Origin: Aliiruegeria haliotis
Lineage (GTDB): Bacteria > Pseudomonadota > Alphaproteobacteria > Rhodobacterales > Rhodobacteraceae
Length of the DNA: 64,000 nucleotides
Direction of reading: 5' to 3'
NCBI RefSeq assembly: GCF_003003255.1
Contig: NZ_PVTD01000004.1
Coordinates: 186,001-250,000 of the forward strand
Shown: piece after piece, positions 35,016-43,683 of the stretch
Numbering within the stretch: position 1 is the stretch's first letter
Layout: every line of letters begins with the position of its first letter
Made by a program: the position numbers and the translations under genes
The notes under the pieces: generated by a model
The model's input: the letters and a program-made list of their open reading frames with translations, nothing else
What the model was told of the DNA's origin: nothing
Databases searched by the model: none

Positions 35016-35939
35016 ATGATCACTCCCCTGCGGTTTCACACGCTCGACGTTTTCACCGACACGCCCTACGCCGGAAATCCGCTCGCGGTGGTCCTCGATG
35101 CAGAGGACCTCGACACCACGCAGATGCAGACCATTGCGCGTGAGTTCAATCTTTCCGAGACGATCTTCGTGATGCCGCCACAAGATCCGGCCAACACCGC
35201 CCGCGTGCGTATCTTCTTTCCCACTGCCGAGATACCCTTCGCAGGGCATCCGACCCTCGGGTGTGCGGCGTTGCTGGCGGGGCTGCGCAACGGGGCGGGT
35301 GACTTCGAGGACCGGATCGTGCTGGAAGAGGAAGCCGGCCTCGTCCCGGTCTCCGTCCGCCGCGAGGGAACGACCCTTCGCGGAGAGTTCGTGGCCCCGG
35401 TTATTCCCTTTTCCCACGACCGTGAGATCGAGGCGGACCTGTTGGCGAAGGCGCTTGATCTTCCCGAGGATGCCCTCGGGTTCGGCGCCCATAGCGCTGG
35501 CGTGTTCGAAGGCGGTCCGGCGTTCCTCTACGCCCCTGTTCGCGACCTGGATGCGCTGGGACGGTCGCGCCCGGTCGAACCGCACTGGTCGGCCCTGATG
35601 GCGGCAAGCGGAGTGGATTCGGCCTACCTCTACACATCCGACGGAGATGTCGGATACCGGGCGCGAATGTACTCCCCCACTGCGGGCATCCCGGAGGACC
35701 CGGCAACCGGCTCCGCCTCCGCAATCCTCGCCGCTCAACTTCTTGCCGCCGGCGCGCTCGGCGAGGGCGAGAATGCGGTTGCGTTGACCCAGGGCGTCGA
35801 AATGGGCCGGGAGAGTCACATCACCCTGACGGCCTGCGTCCGCGATGGCTCCTTGCGAGAAGTCCGGATCGGCGGCAGTGCCTTGCGCATGAACGAGGGC
35901 GAACTGACGCCGCCCCCGCGACCGAAGGTATCTCCATGA
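35016..35939 (+). CDS. PhzF-family isomerase/epimerase
   Basis: A 307-residue protein of the PhzF (diaminopimelate-epimerase-fold) family. It opens RFHTLDVFTDTPYAGNPLAV, and the proposed catalytic Glu48 lies in NLSETIF. IPFAGHPTLGCAALL and EDPATGSASAILAAQLL are also conserved. No phenazine genes are nearby, so this is a housekeeping-type paralogue with unknown substrate. It is short-spaced from nothing else and probably monocistronic. Confidence 0.9.
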   Translation: MITPLRFHTLDVFTDTPYAGNPLAVVLDAEDLDTTQMQTIAREFNLSETIFVMPPQDPANTARVRIFFPTAEIPFAGHPTLGCAALLAGLRNGAGDFEDRIVLEEEAGLVPVSVRREGTTLRGEFVAPVIPFSHDREIEADLLAKALDLPEDALGFGAHSAGVFEGGPAFLYAPVRDLDALGRSRPVEPHWSALMAASGVDSAYLYTSDGDVGYRARMYSPTAGIPEDPATGSASAILAAQLLAAGALGEGENAVALTQGVEMGRESHITLTACVRDGSLREVRIGGSALRMNEGELTPPPRPKVSP

Positions 35940-36027
35940 GACAGAATCGCCGCTAACCCACATGCGCGAAAGGGCGTAGTCTGACATTGCCAGAACCATC
36001 TGGCGGAGACTGCCAGGGAGGTATGCG

Positions 36028-36321
36028 ATGCAGAAGGGCTATTGGATCGCGCATGTCGATGTTCACGATCCGGAGGTCTTCGAGGCCTACAAGAAGGCGA
36101 ATGCAAGACCATTCGCCCGTTATGGTGCCCGGTTCCTTGTCCGTGGAGGCCAGTACGACGTGCGCGAGGGGGAACTGCATCCGCGCACCGTCGTGGTCGA
36201 ATTTCCCACATTCGCCGATGCCCTCGCCTGCTACGACGACCCGGAGTACCAGGCGGCCAAGGCCATCCGCGACCCCATTGCGCGGGGCGATCTGGTCATC
36301 GTCGAGGGCTATGGCAACTAG
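36028..36321 (+). CDS. DUF1330 protein
   Basis: A 97-residue dimeric alpha+beta barrel-like protein of the DUF1330 family (KGYWIAHVDVHDPEVFEAYK, then VVVEFPTFADALACYDDPEY). GGGAGG precedes ATG 36028. The family resembles ferredoxin-fold monooxygenase-like proteins, but no enzymatic role is established. Confidence 0.88.
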   Translation: MQKGYWIAHVDVHDPEVFEAYKKANARPFARYGARFLVRGGQYDVREGELHPRTVVVEFPTFADALACYDDPEYQAAKAIRDPIARGDLVIVEGYGN

Positions 36322-36405
36322 GGCGTCCTGGGCAATCCTGCAACGCCGCCGCGACAGCGGGTGTCGGGGCTTGATGTGCGCTGCCCCACCATTCATACCC
36401 GGATC

Positions 36406-36858
36406 ATGTTCACTGACTTGCTCAACCGCCTCTTCGGATCCGATCCGACACCGCTGCCGGAACTGGACGGCCGGCACGCGCTGGCCGGACTTCTGGTACG
36501 CACTGCCAAGACCGACGGGTTCTACCAGGTAGAGGAAATCCGCCGGATCGACCGGATCCTGGCCGCGACCTACGGCCTGAACCCGGTGGAGGCCGCAAAG
36601 CTGCGCGCCGAAAGCGAAAGACTTGAGGCACAGGCCCCCGAGGACGGTCGTTTTGCCAGTGCCGTATGCGAGCGGCTGGATCGGGAGCACCGCGAGGCCG
36701 TCCTCACGGCAATGTGGCGCGTTGCTCTGGCCGACGGGGTGGAGAAGCTCGAAGAAGAAGCCTATCTGAACCGGGCCGGCGAGCGACTGGGCCTCGACGA
36801 AGACGCCACGCTGCGTGCCCGCAAAGCCGCCGAGACAGCGGACCCGTTGAACTACTGA
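36406..36858 (+). CDS. TerB-like helical protein, copy 1
   Basis: A 150-residue all-helical protein of the TerB/DUF533-like group. It begins MFTDLLNRLFGSDPTPLPEL and contains the acidic helix LADGVEKLEEEAYLNRAGER that often binds metal. It starts at ATG 36406; a longer frame upstream adds unrelated residues. The next gene is a clear paralogue, so this is a tandem duplication. TerB-type proteins are linked to tellurite and stress responses, but a role here is unproven. Confidence 0.8.
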   Translation: MFTDLLNRLFGSDPTPLPELDGRHALAGLLVRTAKTDGFYQVEEIRRIDRILAATYGLNPVEAAKLRAESERLEAQAPEDGRFASAVCERLDREHREAVLTAMWRVALADGVEKLEEEAYLNRAGERLGLDEDATLRARKAAETADPLNY

Positions 36859-36886
36859 CCCCGCCGCAATCGCCAGAAGGTGCCTG

Positions 36887-37327
36887 ATGTTTGCCGACCT
36901 CCTCAAACGCCTGACCCAATCCGAGCCGGAGCAATTGCCGGATCCCGACGCCCGCCTTGCCCTGACCGCCTTGCTGGTGCGGATCGCCCGGTCCGATGAG
37001 AACTACTCACCCGAGGAAGTGGCGCGGATCGATCGCATCATCGCCCGCCGCTATGCCCTGTCACCCTTCGAGACCGCCCACCTGCGCACCCAGGCAGAGA
37101 AATTCGAAGCCGAAGCCCCCGACACGGTCCGCTTCACCCGTGCGATCAAGGACGCCGTGCCCTACGACGACCGGACCGGCGTGATCGAGGCGCTCTGGGG
37201 CGTGGTGCTTGCCGATGGTGTCCGTGACGAGGAGGAAGACGCGCTGGTACGGCTGGTCTCCAACCTGCTCGGGGTGAATGACCGCGACAGCGCACTCTGC
37301 CGTCAGCGCGTGGAGGCGGAAGGCTGA
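36887..37327 (+). CDS. TerB-like helical protein, copy 2
   Basis: A 146-residue paralogue of the preceding gene, sharing the opening MFADLLKRLTQSEPEQLPDP, the LALTALLVRIARSDENYS helix and LADGVRDEEEDALVRLVSNL. It starts 28 bp after copy 1, and its TGA overlaps the ATG of the next gene (TGATG), so all three are one operon. Confidence 0.8.
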   Translation: MFADLLKRLTQSEPEQLPDPDARLALTALLVRIARSDENYSPEEVARIDRIIARRYALSPFETAHLRTQAEKFEAEAPDTVRFTRAIKDAVPYDDRTGVIEALWGVVLADGVRDEEEDALVRLVSNLLGVNDRDSALCRQRVEAEG

Positions 37328-38091
37328 TGATCGCCGCGTTGCCGATGTATGATCACCCGGGCGTCCGGGCGGAGCGGGATGTGGTCTGGGCCTGCATCCG
37401 CGACCAGCTACGCGCCCGTGGGGTCGATGCCCCCGAAACCCTGCATCGCGCTGACGACCTCTGGGAGCAATGGCGCAGCCCGGACCTGCTGCTGGGCCAG
37501 ACCTGCGGCCTCCCGTTTCGATTGGAGTTCAACCGCACGCAAACACTTGTGGGGTCGATCGACTACGGGCTGCCGGATACCCCTCCGGGGCACTATCACT
37601 CGCTTTTTGTCGTGCGACGGAGCGATCCGCGCGATCGGCTGGAAGATTTCGACGGTGCGGTGCTGGCCTACAATGAGGCGGTGTCCCAATCCGGTTGGGG
37701 CAACGCGATCACGGCGCCGGTCCGGTTCACCGTGGGGCCAATGACCGGGAGCCATCGCGACAGCACCCTTGCCGTCGCCCGCGGTGACGCCGAGATCGCC
37801 GCCATCGACGCGATCAGCTATCGCCTGATCCGTGCCCACACCGACTTCGCCGACACCCTTAAAGTCGTCGGCCGCAGCCCAAGCACCCCCGGAATGGCCC
37901 TGATCACGGCGTTCCCGGATCTCGTGCAGACCTTGCGCAACGCGATCACAGAGGGAATCGCGGCCATGCCCCAAAACGCGCGCGAGGCTCTCGGTGTGCG
38001 CGGGCTGACCGTGATTTCGGCCGCTGACTACATGTCCGTTCCAATTCCGCCTAGCCCGGAGGCATATGCCGCGGAAATGGTGCCAGGATAG
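37327..38091 (+). CDS. PhnD-like periplasmic-binding-fold protein without export signal
   Basis: A 254-residue protein of the PhnD/SsuA-like binding-protein group (RVDGLYLG-like PDLLLGQTCGLPF; GMALITAF). The N-terminus (MIAALPMYDHPGVRAERDVV) lacks a signal peptide, so it is probably cytosolic. It is translationally coupled to TerB-like copy 2 by a one-base overlap. No permease or ATPase partner follows directly. It may sense or bind a small anionic ligand rather than transport it, by inference. Confidence 0.7.
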   Translation: MIAALPMYDHPGVRAERDVVWACIRDQLRARGVDAPETLHRADDLWEQWRSPDLLLGQTCGLPFRLEFNRTQTLVGSIDYGLPDTPPGHYHSLFVVRRSDPRDRLEDFDGAVLAYNEAVSQSGWGNAITAPVRFTVGPMTGSHRDSTLAVARGDAEIAAIDAISYRLIRAHTDFADTLKVVGRSPSTPGMALITAFPDLVQTLRNAITEGIAAMPQNAREALGVRGLTVISAADYMSVPIPPSPEAYAAEMVPG

Positions 38092-38184
38092 GACGTCACG
38101 TAGGGGCACCATGCCTTTCCGCGTTGCATTCGCCTCATTTTTGCGCCCTACTTCGCTACCGATACCGCAGCGGAAAGGCTGGCC

Positions 38185-38964
38185 GTGCCCCAGAACGACG
38201 TCCCCGTCATAGAGATCAGAAACCTCCACAAGGCCTACGGCGCGCTGGAGGTTCTCAAGGGCGTGGACATGGTTGCCCGAAAGGGCGAGGTGATCTCGCT
38301 CATCGGCTCCTCCGGCTCCGGGAAATCCACCTTGCTGCGTTGCGCCAACCTGCTTGAAGACAGCCAGGCCGGAGAGATCCTGTTCGAAGGCGAGGCCGTG
38401 CACTGGAAGGGCGAGGGCATGACCCGCCGCCCCGGTGACCACGACCAGTTGATCCGCATCCGGACCAACCTTTCGATGGTCTTCCAGCAATTCAACCTCT
38501 GGGCCCACATGTCGATCCTTGAGAACGTGATGGAAGCGCCCGTCACAGTGCTCAGGCGCGACAAGGCTGAGGTCGAGACGCTGGGGCGCGACTTGCTGGC
38601 CAAGGTCGGCATCGGCGACAAGTGCGACGTCTACCCCGCCCAGCTCTCCGGCGGTCAGCAGCAGCGCGCGGCGATCGCGCGGGCGCTGGCGATGGAGCCC
38701 AAGGCCCTGCTGTTCGACGAGCCCACGTCGGCCCTCGATCCGGAGCTGGAACAGGAGGTGGTCAAAGTGATCAAGGCGCTGGCCCAGGAGGGCCGGACGA
38801 TGATCATCGTGACCCATGACATGCGGCTGGCCGCCGATGTCTCCGACCACGTCGTGTTCCTGCACAAGGGAAAGATAGAAGAAGAAGGTCCGCCGGAGAG
38901 CCTGTTCGGCAATCCGCAAACGGACCGGCTGCGACAGTTCCTGTCACACAGCCAGGGGCATTGA
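38185..38964 (+). CDS. Polar amino-acid ABC importer, ATP-binding subunit
   Basis: A 259-residue HisP/GlnQ-type ATPase starting at GTG 38185 behind GGAAAGG. It has Walker A GSSGSGKST, the amino-acid-type segment MVFQQFNLWAHMSILENV, signature LSGGQQQRAAIARAL, Walker B ALLFDEPTSALDPE and the switch histidine in VTHDMRLA. It leads an operon of binding protein, two permeases and glutamine-synthetase-like enzymes. Confidence 0.93.
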   Translation: MPQNDVPVIEIRNLHKAYGALEVLKGVDMVARKGEVISLIGSSGSGKSTLLRCANLLEDSQAGEILFEGEAVHWKGEGMTRRPGDHDQLIRIRTNLSMVFQQFNLWAHMSILENVMEAPVTVLRRDKAEVETLGRDLLAKVGIGDKCDVYPAQLSGGQQQRAAIARALAMEPKALLFDEPTSALDPELEQEVVKVIKALAQEGRTMIIVTHDMRLAADVSDHVVFLHKGKIEEEGPPESLFGNPQTDRLRQFLSHSQGH

Positions 38965-39006
38965 GGCCCGAGCAAAAAAGACCACGTTCAACCGGGAGAC
39001 CACTAC

Positions 39007-39732
39007 ATGAACAAGCTGATCCTGAGCACCGCGGTGCTGGCGATGACCGCCGGCGCAGCCCTCGCCCAAGATGTCGTCCGCATGGGCACCGAGGGCGCCT
39101 ACCCTCCGTACAACTTCATCAACGATGCCGGCAAACCGGACGGGTTCGAGATCGAGCTGGGCAATGAGCTCTGCAAGCGCGCCGAACTGACCTGCGAATG
39201 GGTGACCAACGACTGGGATTCAATCATCCCCAACCTCACCTCCGGGAACTACGACACCATCATGGCCGGCATGTCGATCACCGACGAACGTGACGAGGTC
39301 ATCGATTTCACGCAGAACTACTACCCGCCGACCGCATCGGCCTATGCCGCTCTGGACGAGGGCGCGGATCTGATGGGTGGTGTGGTCGCTGCCCAGGTGA
39401 ACACCATCCAGTCCGCCTATGTCGCCGAGTCCGGCGCCACGCTTCTGGAGTTTGCCACCGGGGACGAGACCGTGGCCGCGGTGATGTCCGGCGAGGCCGA
39501 CGCCGTCTTCGCCGATCTCGATTTCCTCGCCCCGCGTGTCGAGGAAAACGCCGAACTGATGTGGGCCGGCGAGCAGGTCCCGCTTGGCGGAGGCATCGGC
39601 ATGGGTGTGCGCGAGAGCGACACCGAGCTGAAAGCGAAGTTCGACGCCGCCATCACCGCGATGAAGGAAGATGGCACCTTGAATGCCATGCTCAAGAAGT
39701 GGTTTGGCGACGATACCCAGACCTACGAATAA
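39007..39732 (+). CDS. Polar amino-acid ABC importer, periplasmic binding protein
   Basis: A 241-residue family-3 solute-binding protein. Signal peptide: residues 1-20 (MNKLILSTAVLAMTAGAALA). The mature part starts QDVVRMGTEGAYPPYNFIND and contains the paired-domain motifs GFEIELGNELCKRA and YDTIMAGMSITDERDEVIDF, which resemble lysine/arginine/ornithine or opine binders. The ligand cannot be fixed from sequence; a basic amino acid or amine fits the downstream ligases. A perfect 10-bp stem-loop follows. Confidence 0.9.
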   Translation: MNKLILSTAVLAMTAGAALAQDVVRMGTEGAYPPYNFINDAGKPDGFEIELGNELCKRAELTCEWVTNDWDSIIPNLTSGNYDTIMAGMSITDERDEVIDFTQNYYPPTASAYAALDEGADLMGGVVAAQVNTIQSAYVAESGATLLEFATGDETVAAVMSGEADAVFADLDFLAPRVEENAELMWAGEQVPLGGGIGMGVRESDTELKAKFDAAITAMKEDGTLNAMLKKWFGDDTQTYE

Positions 39733-39739
39733 GGTCATC

Positions 39740-39765
39740 GGGAGAGCGCTTTCCGGCGCTCTCCC
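39740..39765 (+). other. Intercistronic stem-loop after the amino-acid binding protein gene
   Basis: GGGAGAGCGC (39740-39749) and GCGCTCTCCC (39756-39765) form a perfect 10-bp stem with a 6-nt loop, immediately before the first permease gene. There is no T-tract. Likely it stabilises the upstream binding-protein message or attenuates read-through. Confidence 0.6.
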
Positions 39766-39774
39766 TGTCCCCTG

Positions 39775-40656
39775 ATGTTCTCATATTGCGCTGATCCCAA
39801 GACCCTCGAAGGCCTCGCCTGGTTGTCGTGCTACCTGACCAACGGCGTGCACATGAAGTTCTACTGGAGCTTCGTGACAGTGTTGGTGTTGCTTGCAATC
39901 ACCGCCCCCGTGGCCCTGTCGTTCGGCTTTGCGGGCGCGATGGCCTCGCGGTCACATTTTCCGCCGCTGGCGTGGCTGGGCCGGATCTACACGGCGATGG
40001 TTCGCGGCGTGCCCGACATCGCCTTTTTCCTCTTCTTTGTCATCGCGCTCGATCAGGGCCTCGAATGGCTGCGCCACCACGCGATGTGCCCGGACTGGAA
40101 AGAGCCGATCCGGCAGGGAGCGAATTTCCTTGTCTGCCCGGAAGCCAAGCTGCCGCAAAGCTCCGCGCCGCAGATATGGCACGAAATCTACAACGCCTCG
40201 CTTGCGATCTTCACCTTTGCGATCGTCTTCGGCGCCTTTGCCGCAAACGTGATCTACGGCGCAATGAACGCGGTGCCCAAGGAACAGCTGGAAACCGCGC
40301 ATGCATACGGCATGTCCAATCGCCAGACATTCTGGCGCATTCTCGTCCCGCAGATGTGGATCTATGCGCTGCCCGGGCTGTCGAATCTCTGGATGATCCT
40401 GATCAAGGCCACGCCGCTGCTGTTCCTGCTGGGTGTCCAGGACATCGTCTACTGGGCACGCGAGCTGGGGGGATCCAAGACCTCGGTCTTTGCCTATCCG
40501 CATCCGGACTGGCGACTCTACTACTTCCTGTTCCTGCTGGTCTTCTACCTCGCCTTCACTCGGGTCAGCGAGATTGCACTGACCCGGTTGACCCGCAAGC
40601 TGTCGCGCGGGCAGGCCACCATGGCCGGTGAAGCCCAGAGAAAGGCCGCCGCATGA
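39775..40656 (+). CDS. Polar amino-acid ABC importer, permease 1
   Basis: A 293-residue His/Glu/Gln/Arg/opine-type permease. It carries an unusual insertion of about 45 polar residues between helices (around residues 95-140), with paired cysteines in CPDWKEPIRQGANFLVCPEA, likely periplasmic. The EAA loop (AVPKEQLETAHAYGMSNRQT) is present near residue 175. It overlaps permease 2 by 4 bp. Confidence 0.88.
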   Translation: MFSYCADPKTLEGLAWLSCYLTNGVHMKFYWSFVTVLVLLAITAPVALSFGFAGAMASRSHFPPLAWLGRIYTAMVRGVPDIAFFLFFVIALDQGLEWLRHHAMCPDWKEPIRQGANFLVCPEAKLPQSSAPQIWHEIYNASLAIFTFAIVFGAFAANVIYGAMNAVPKEQLETAHAYGMSNRQTFWRILVPQMWIYALPGLSNLWMILIKATPLLFLLGVQDIVYWARELGGSKTSVFAYPHPDWRLYYFLFLLVFYLAFTRVSEIALTRLTRKLSRGQATMAGEAQRKAAA

Positions 40657-41492
40657 GCTGTTGGGAAACTGTCCAGGCCTATGCGTTCCGGTCCTTCGGT
40701 CTGGGGGAGCGGCTGCTGCCCAAGGCTGATATCACGCTCTGCGAGCAGGTCACGCTGATCGGCTCGGGGATGCTGTGGAACCTTTATTTCGGCGTGCTGG
40801 CGCTGGCGGCCGGTTTCTTCCTCGCGACCGGGTTGGCGTTGGCCAAGAACGCGCAGAACCCATGGCTGCGCAAGCCGGCGGAGTGGTTCATCTTCGTCTT
40901 CCGCGGTTCACCACTCTTCATCCAGTTTTTCCTCGCCTACGAGGCCTTCGTGCTGCTGCCGAAGGTTGGGGTCGAGTTCATGCTCTTCGGGATCGAGTTC
41001 AATGCCACCACGAAGTGGCTGACACGGGCCTGGCTTGGCGCCCTGATCGTGCTCTTCCTCAATACCTCCGCATATTCGGCCGAGATCTTCTATGGCGCGC
41101 TCCGGTCCGTTCCCAAGGGTGATCAGGAAGCCGCTGACGCCTACGGCCTGTCCGGCTGGCACAAGTTCCGCCGGATCACCTGGCCGACTATGCTGCGCCT
41201 TGCCTGGCCAGCCTACACGAACGAGGCGATCTTCCTCTTTCATGCCACCACACTGGTCTATTTCTCCGGTTTCCCGGCGTGGAAGCAGATGGGCGACGCG
41301 CTCTACTATGCCAGCTACTTCGCCGACAAGACCTTCAACCCCTTCGTCCCCTACCCGCTCGTGGCCGGGTATTTCATCGTGCTGACACTGATTGTCATCA
41401 CGCTGTTCGGGATGGTGAACAGACGACTTAACCGCCACCTTCCACAGGCACAGAAAAAGCGGTTCCGGTTTCGCCCGCAATGGATCAGATGA
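40653..41492 (+). CDS. Polar amino-acid ABC importer, permease 2
   Basis: A 279-residue HisM-type permease with about five helices and the EAA segment SVPKGDQEAADAYGLSGWHK near residue 150. RGSPLFIQFFL matches the family's third-helix region. It overlaps permease 1 by 4 bp and the following ligase gene by 13 bp, so all are co-translated. Confidence 0.88.
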   Translation: MSCWETVQAYAFRSFGLGERLLPKADITLCEQVTLIGSGMLWNLYFGVLALAAGFFLATGLALAKNAQNPWLRKPAEWFIFVFRGSPLFIQFFLAYEAFVLLPKVGVEFMLFGIEFNATTKWLTRAWLGALIVLFLNTSAYSAEIFYGALRSVPKGDQEAADAYGLSGWHKFRRITWPTMLRLAWPAYTNEAIFLFHATTLVYFSGFPAWKQMGDALYYASYFADKTFNPFVPYPLVAGYFIVLTLIVITLFGMVNRRLNRHLPQAQKKRFRFRPQWIR

Positions 41493-42820
41493 GCTGGCTC
41501 GACGAAAATCCCGACATTCACAATATCCGCGTCGCCACGCCTGACCTGAATGGGCAGGCGCGCGGCAAACGGATCCCGGCGCGATTTGCATCCAAGGCAG
41601 AGAGCGGTGGCGTCCGGCTGCCGTTGTCGGCACTGAACCTCGACATGTGGGGTGAGGATATCGAGGCCTCCCCTCTGTTGTTCGAGAGCGGCGACCCGGA
41701 CGGGGTTATGAAGCCCACGGAGCGGGGGTTCGTTGCCATGCCCTGGCTTGAGGTTTCGACAGCGATGCTACCGATCTCCGCCTACCACGAGGACGGCACG
41801 CCATTTGCCGGAGATCCCCGCCATGCGCTCGCCAACGTTGTGGGCCGGTTGAAGGCACGCGGACTGACCGCTGTCGTCGCCACGGAGCTTGAGTTCTACC
41901 TGGTCGACGATTCCGACGACGAGTTGCACGTTCCACGCTCACCGGGGTCGCGAAAGCGGCGCATCGGCTCCGAGATTCTGTCGCTTCAGGCTCTCGATGT
42001 CTGGGACGCCTTTTTCACCGAGCTCTACGATGGCTGCGAGGCCATGGACATTCCCGCCGACACGGCGATTTCCGAAGCGGGGCCGGGGCAGTTCGAGATT
42101 AACCTGATGCACCAGGACGATCCGTTGAAAGCCGCCGATGATGCCTGGTTCTTCAAGCTGCTGGTCACAGGACTTGCGCGCAAGCACGGGTTCGCGGCCT
42201 CCTTCATGGCCAAACCCTATCCGCAGGCCTCCGGCAACGGGATGCACACCCACTTTTCGCTGCTGGATGCAGAGGGAAAGAACATCTTCGACGACGGAAC
42301 GGCAGCCGGAAGCGACGCGTTGCGCCATGCCGTTGCCGGCTGCCTGAAGGCCCTGCCCGGCTGCGGGCTGGTATTCGCGCCGCACGGCAACAGCTACGAA
42401 CGCATGGTGCCCGGCGCGCACGCACCGACTGGTATCTGCTGGGCCTACGAGAACCGCACCGCGGCAGTGCGCGTGCCCGGCGGAAGCCCGAAGGCACGCC
42501 GGATCGAGCATCGTGTGGCCGGCGGCGACGTGAACCCGTACCTGTCGCTGGCCGCTATCCTTGGGGCGGCTTTGAACGGACTTGAGGATGCGGTTGACCC
42601 GGTGCCGCCGATCTCGGGCAATGCCTATGATCTCGACCTGCCGCAAATCCCCGCGAACTGGGGCGATGCGATTACCTGCTTCCAGAACGATCCTTGCGTG
42701 TCGCGCATCTTTCCGAAGGACCTCGTGCGCAATATGGTGCTCACGAAGCTTCAGGAAATGCGCAAACTGGAGGAACTGAGCCGGCGCGAGCAACTCGCGC
42801 TCTATCTCGACTCGGTTTGA
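41480..42820 (+). CDS. Glutamine-synthetase-like gamma-glutamyl ligase, copy 1
   Basis: A 446-residue GS-family enzyme. The beta-grasp start VATPDLNGQARGKRIPA is followed by catalytic barrel motifs: ATELEFYLVDD, EAGPGQFEINLMH (metal-binding glutamates), MAKPYPQASGNGMHTHFSL, GICWAYENRTAAVRVPGG and RRIEHRVAGGDVNPYLSLAA. The tail lacks the adenylylation loop of GlnA. Members such as PuuA, GmaS and IpuC attach glutamate to amines. It overlaps the permease gene, so its substrate is probably what the ABC system imports; the identity is inferred to be an amine or amino acid. Confidence 0.85.
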   Translation: MDQMSWLDENPDIHNIRVATPDLNGQARGKRIPARFASKAESGGVRLPLSALNLDMWGEDIEASPLLFESGDPDGVMKPTERGFVAMPWLEVSTAMLPISAYHEDGTPFAGDPRHALANVVGRLKARGLTAVVATELEFYLVDDSDDELHVPRSPGSRKRRIGSEILSLQALDVWDAFFTELYDGCEAMDIPADTAISEAGPGQFEINLMHQDDPLKAADDAWFFKLLVTGLARKHGFAASFMAKPYPQASGNGMHTHFSLLDAEGKNIFDDGTAAGSDALRHAVAGCLKALPGCGLVFAPHGNSYERMVPGAHAPTGICWAYENRTAAVRVPGGSPKARRIEHRVAGGDVNPYLSLAAILGAALNGLEDAVDPVPPISGNAYDLDLPQIPANWGDAITCFQNDPCVSRIFPKDLVRNMVLTKLQEMRKLEELSRREQLALYLDSV

Positions 42821-43000
42821 CGGAACTCTGAAAACCCCAAAGCCTGAACACGCTATCGGCTGCGATGACGCCAGAATGGGGCGGCATCTGCTGGTGCAAT
42901 GCGCAAGACACCGCGCCACCTCTGAAATTTGATCAAATGAAACTTGCTCCCCGCTGGCGGCACGCGTAGCTTCGCGCGGAAAACAACCAACGGACCCCTC

Positions 43001-43681
43001 ATGCGTATCGGCATTCTGCAATCCGGGCACTTCCCCGAAGAGCTTGTCCCCGAAACCGGCACCTACCCGGACATGTACGCCACCCTTCTGGATGGCCATG
43101 GTTTCACCTTCCAGACGTGGTCTGTCGTCGACGGCGTGTTCCCTGACGGGATCGACGCGGCCGATGGCTGGCTGGTGAGCGGCTCTCGACACGGGGCCTA
43201 CGAAGATCACGACTGGATTCCACCGCTGGAGGAATTCATCCGCACCGCCCACGCGGCGCGTAAACCGATGGTGGGGATCTGCTTTGGCCACCAGATCATC
43301 GCGCAAGCGCTCGGCGGCAAGGTCATCAAGTTCCCCAGCGGCTGGTCCGTCGGCCCGACCCAGTACGATTTCGGCGGCGAAACGGTGGCACTCAATGCCT
43401 GGCATCAGGATCAGGTCGTAGAGGTACCCGAGGGCGCGAGGGTACTCGCCTCGACCGAGTTTTGCGCCAATGCTGCGCTGGCCTACGGCGATACGATCCT
43501 GACGATCCAGCCGCATCCGGAGTTCGGCAAGGCTGCGCTGGACGGGCTGTTGCGAACCCGCGGTCATCTCCTGACTGATGAGCTCCTGGACCGCGCGCGC
43601 AACGCGCTGGACACGCCCACCGCAAACCGGGAGACCGGACGGAAGATCGGAGAGTTCTTCCTGCGGGCACGCGAGGTATAG
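43001..43681 (+). CDS. Class I glutamine amidotransferase-like hydrolase
   Basis: A 226-residue class I amidotransferase fold with nucleophile Cys94 (GICFGHQII) and His172/Glu174 (QPHPEF), completing a Cys-His-Glu triad. The length suits a free-standing hydrolase rather than a synthetase subunit. ATG 43001 is used; upstream residues look non-conserved. Between two GS-like ligases it could release glutamate from gamma-glutamyl intermediates, as PuuD does, although its motif is closer to GuaA-like members than to PuuD. Confidence 0.82.
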   Translation: MRIGILQSGHFPEELVPETGTYPDMYATLLDGHGFTFQTWSVVDGVFPDGIDAADGWLVSGSRHGAYEDHDWIPPLEEFIRTAHAARKPMVGICFGHQIIAQALGGKVIKFPSGWSVGPTQYDFGGETVALNAWHQDQVVEVPEGARVLASTEFCANAALAYGDTILTIQPHPEFGKAALDGLLRTRGHLLTDELLDRARNALDTPTANRETGRKIGEFFLRAREV

Positions 43682-43683
43682 TC

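Noticed and set aside
41939-43567. A 542-codon minus-strand frame opposite the ligase and amidotransferase genes
   Set aside because: It spans the gap between two well-supported plus-strand genes and encodes no recognisable domain.
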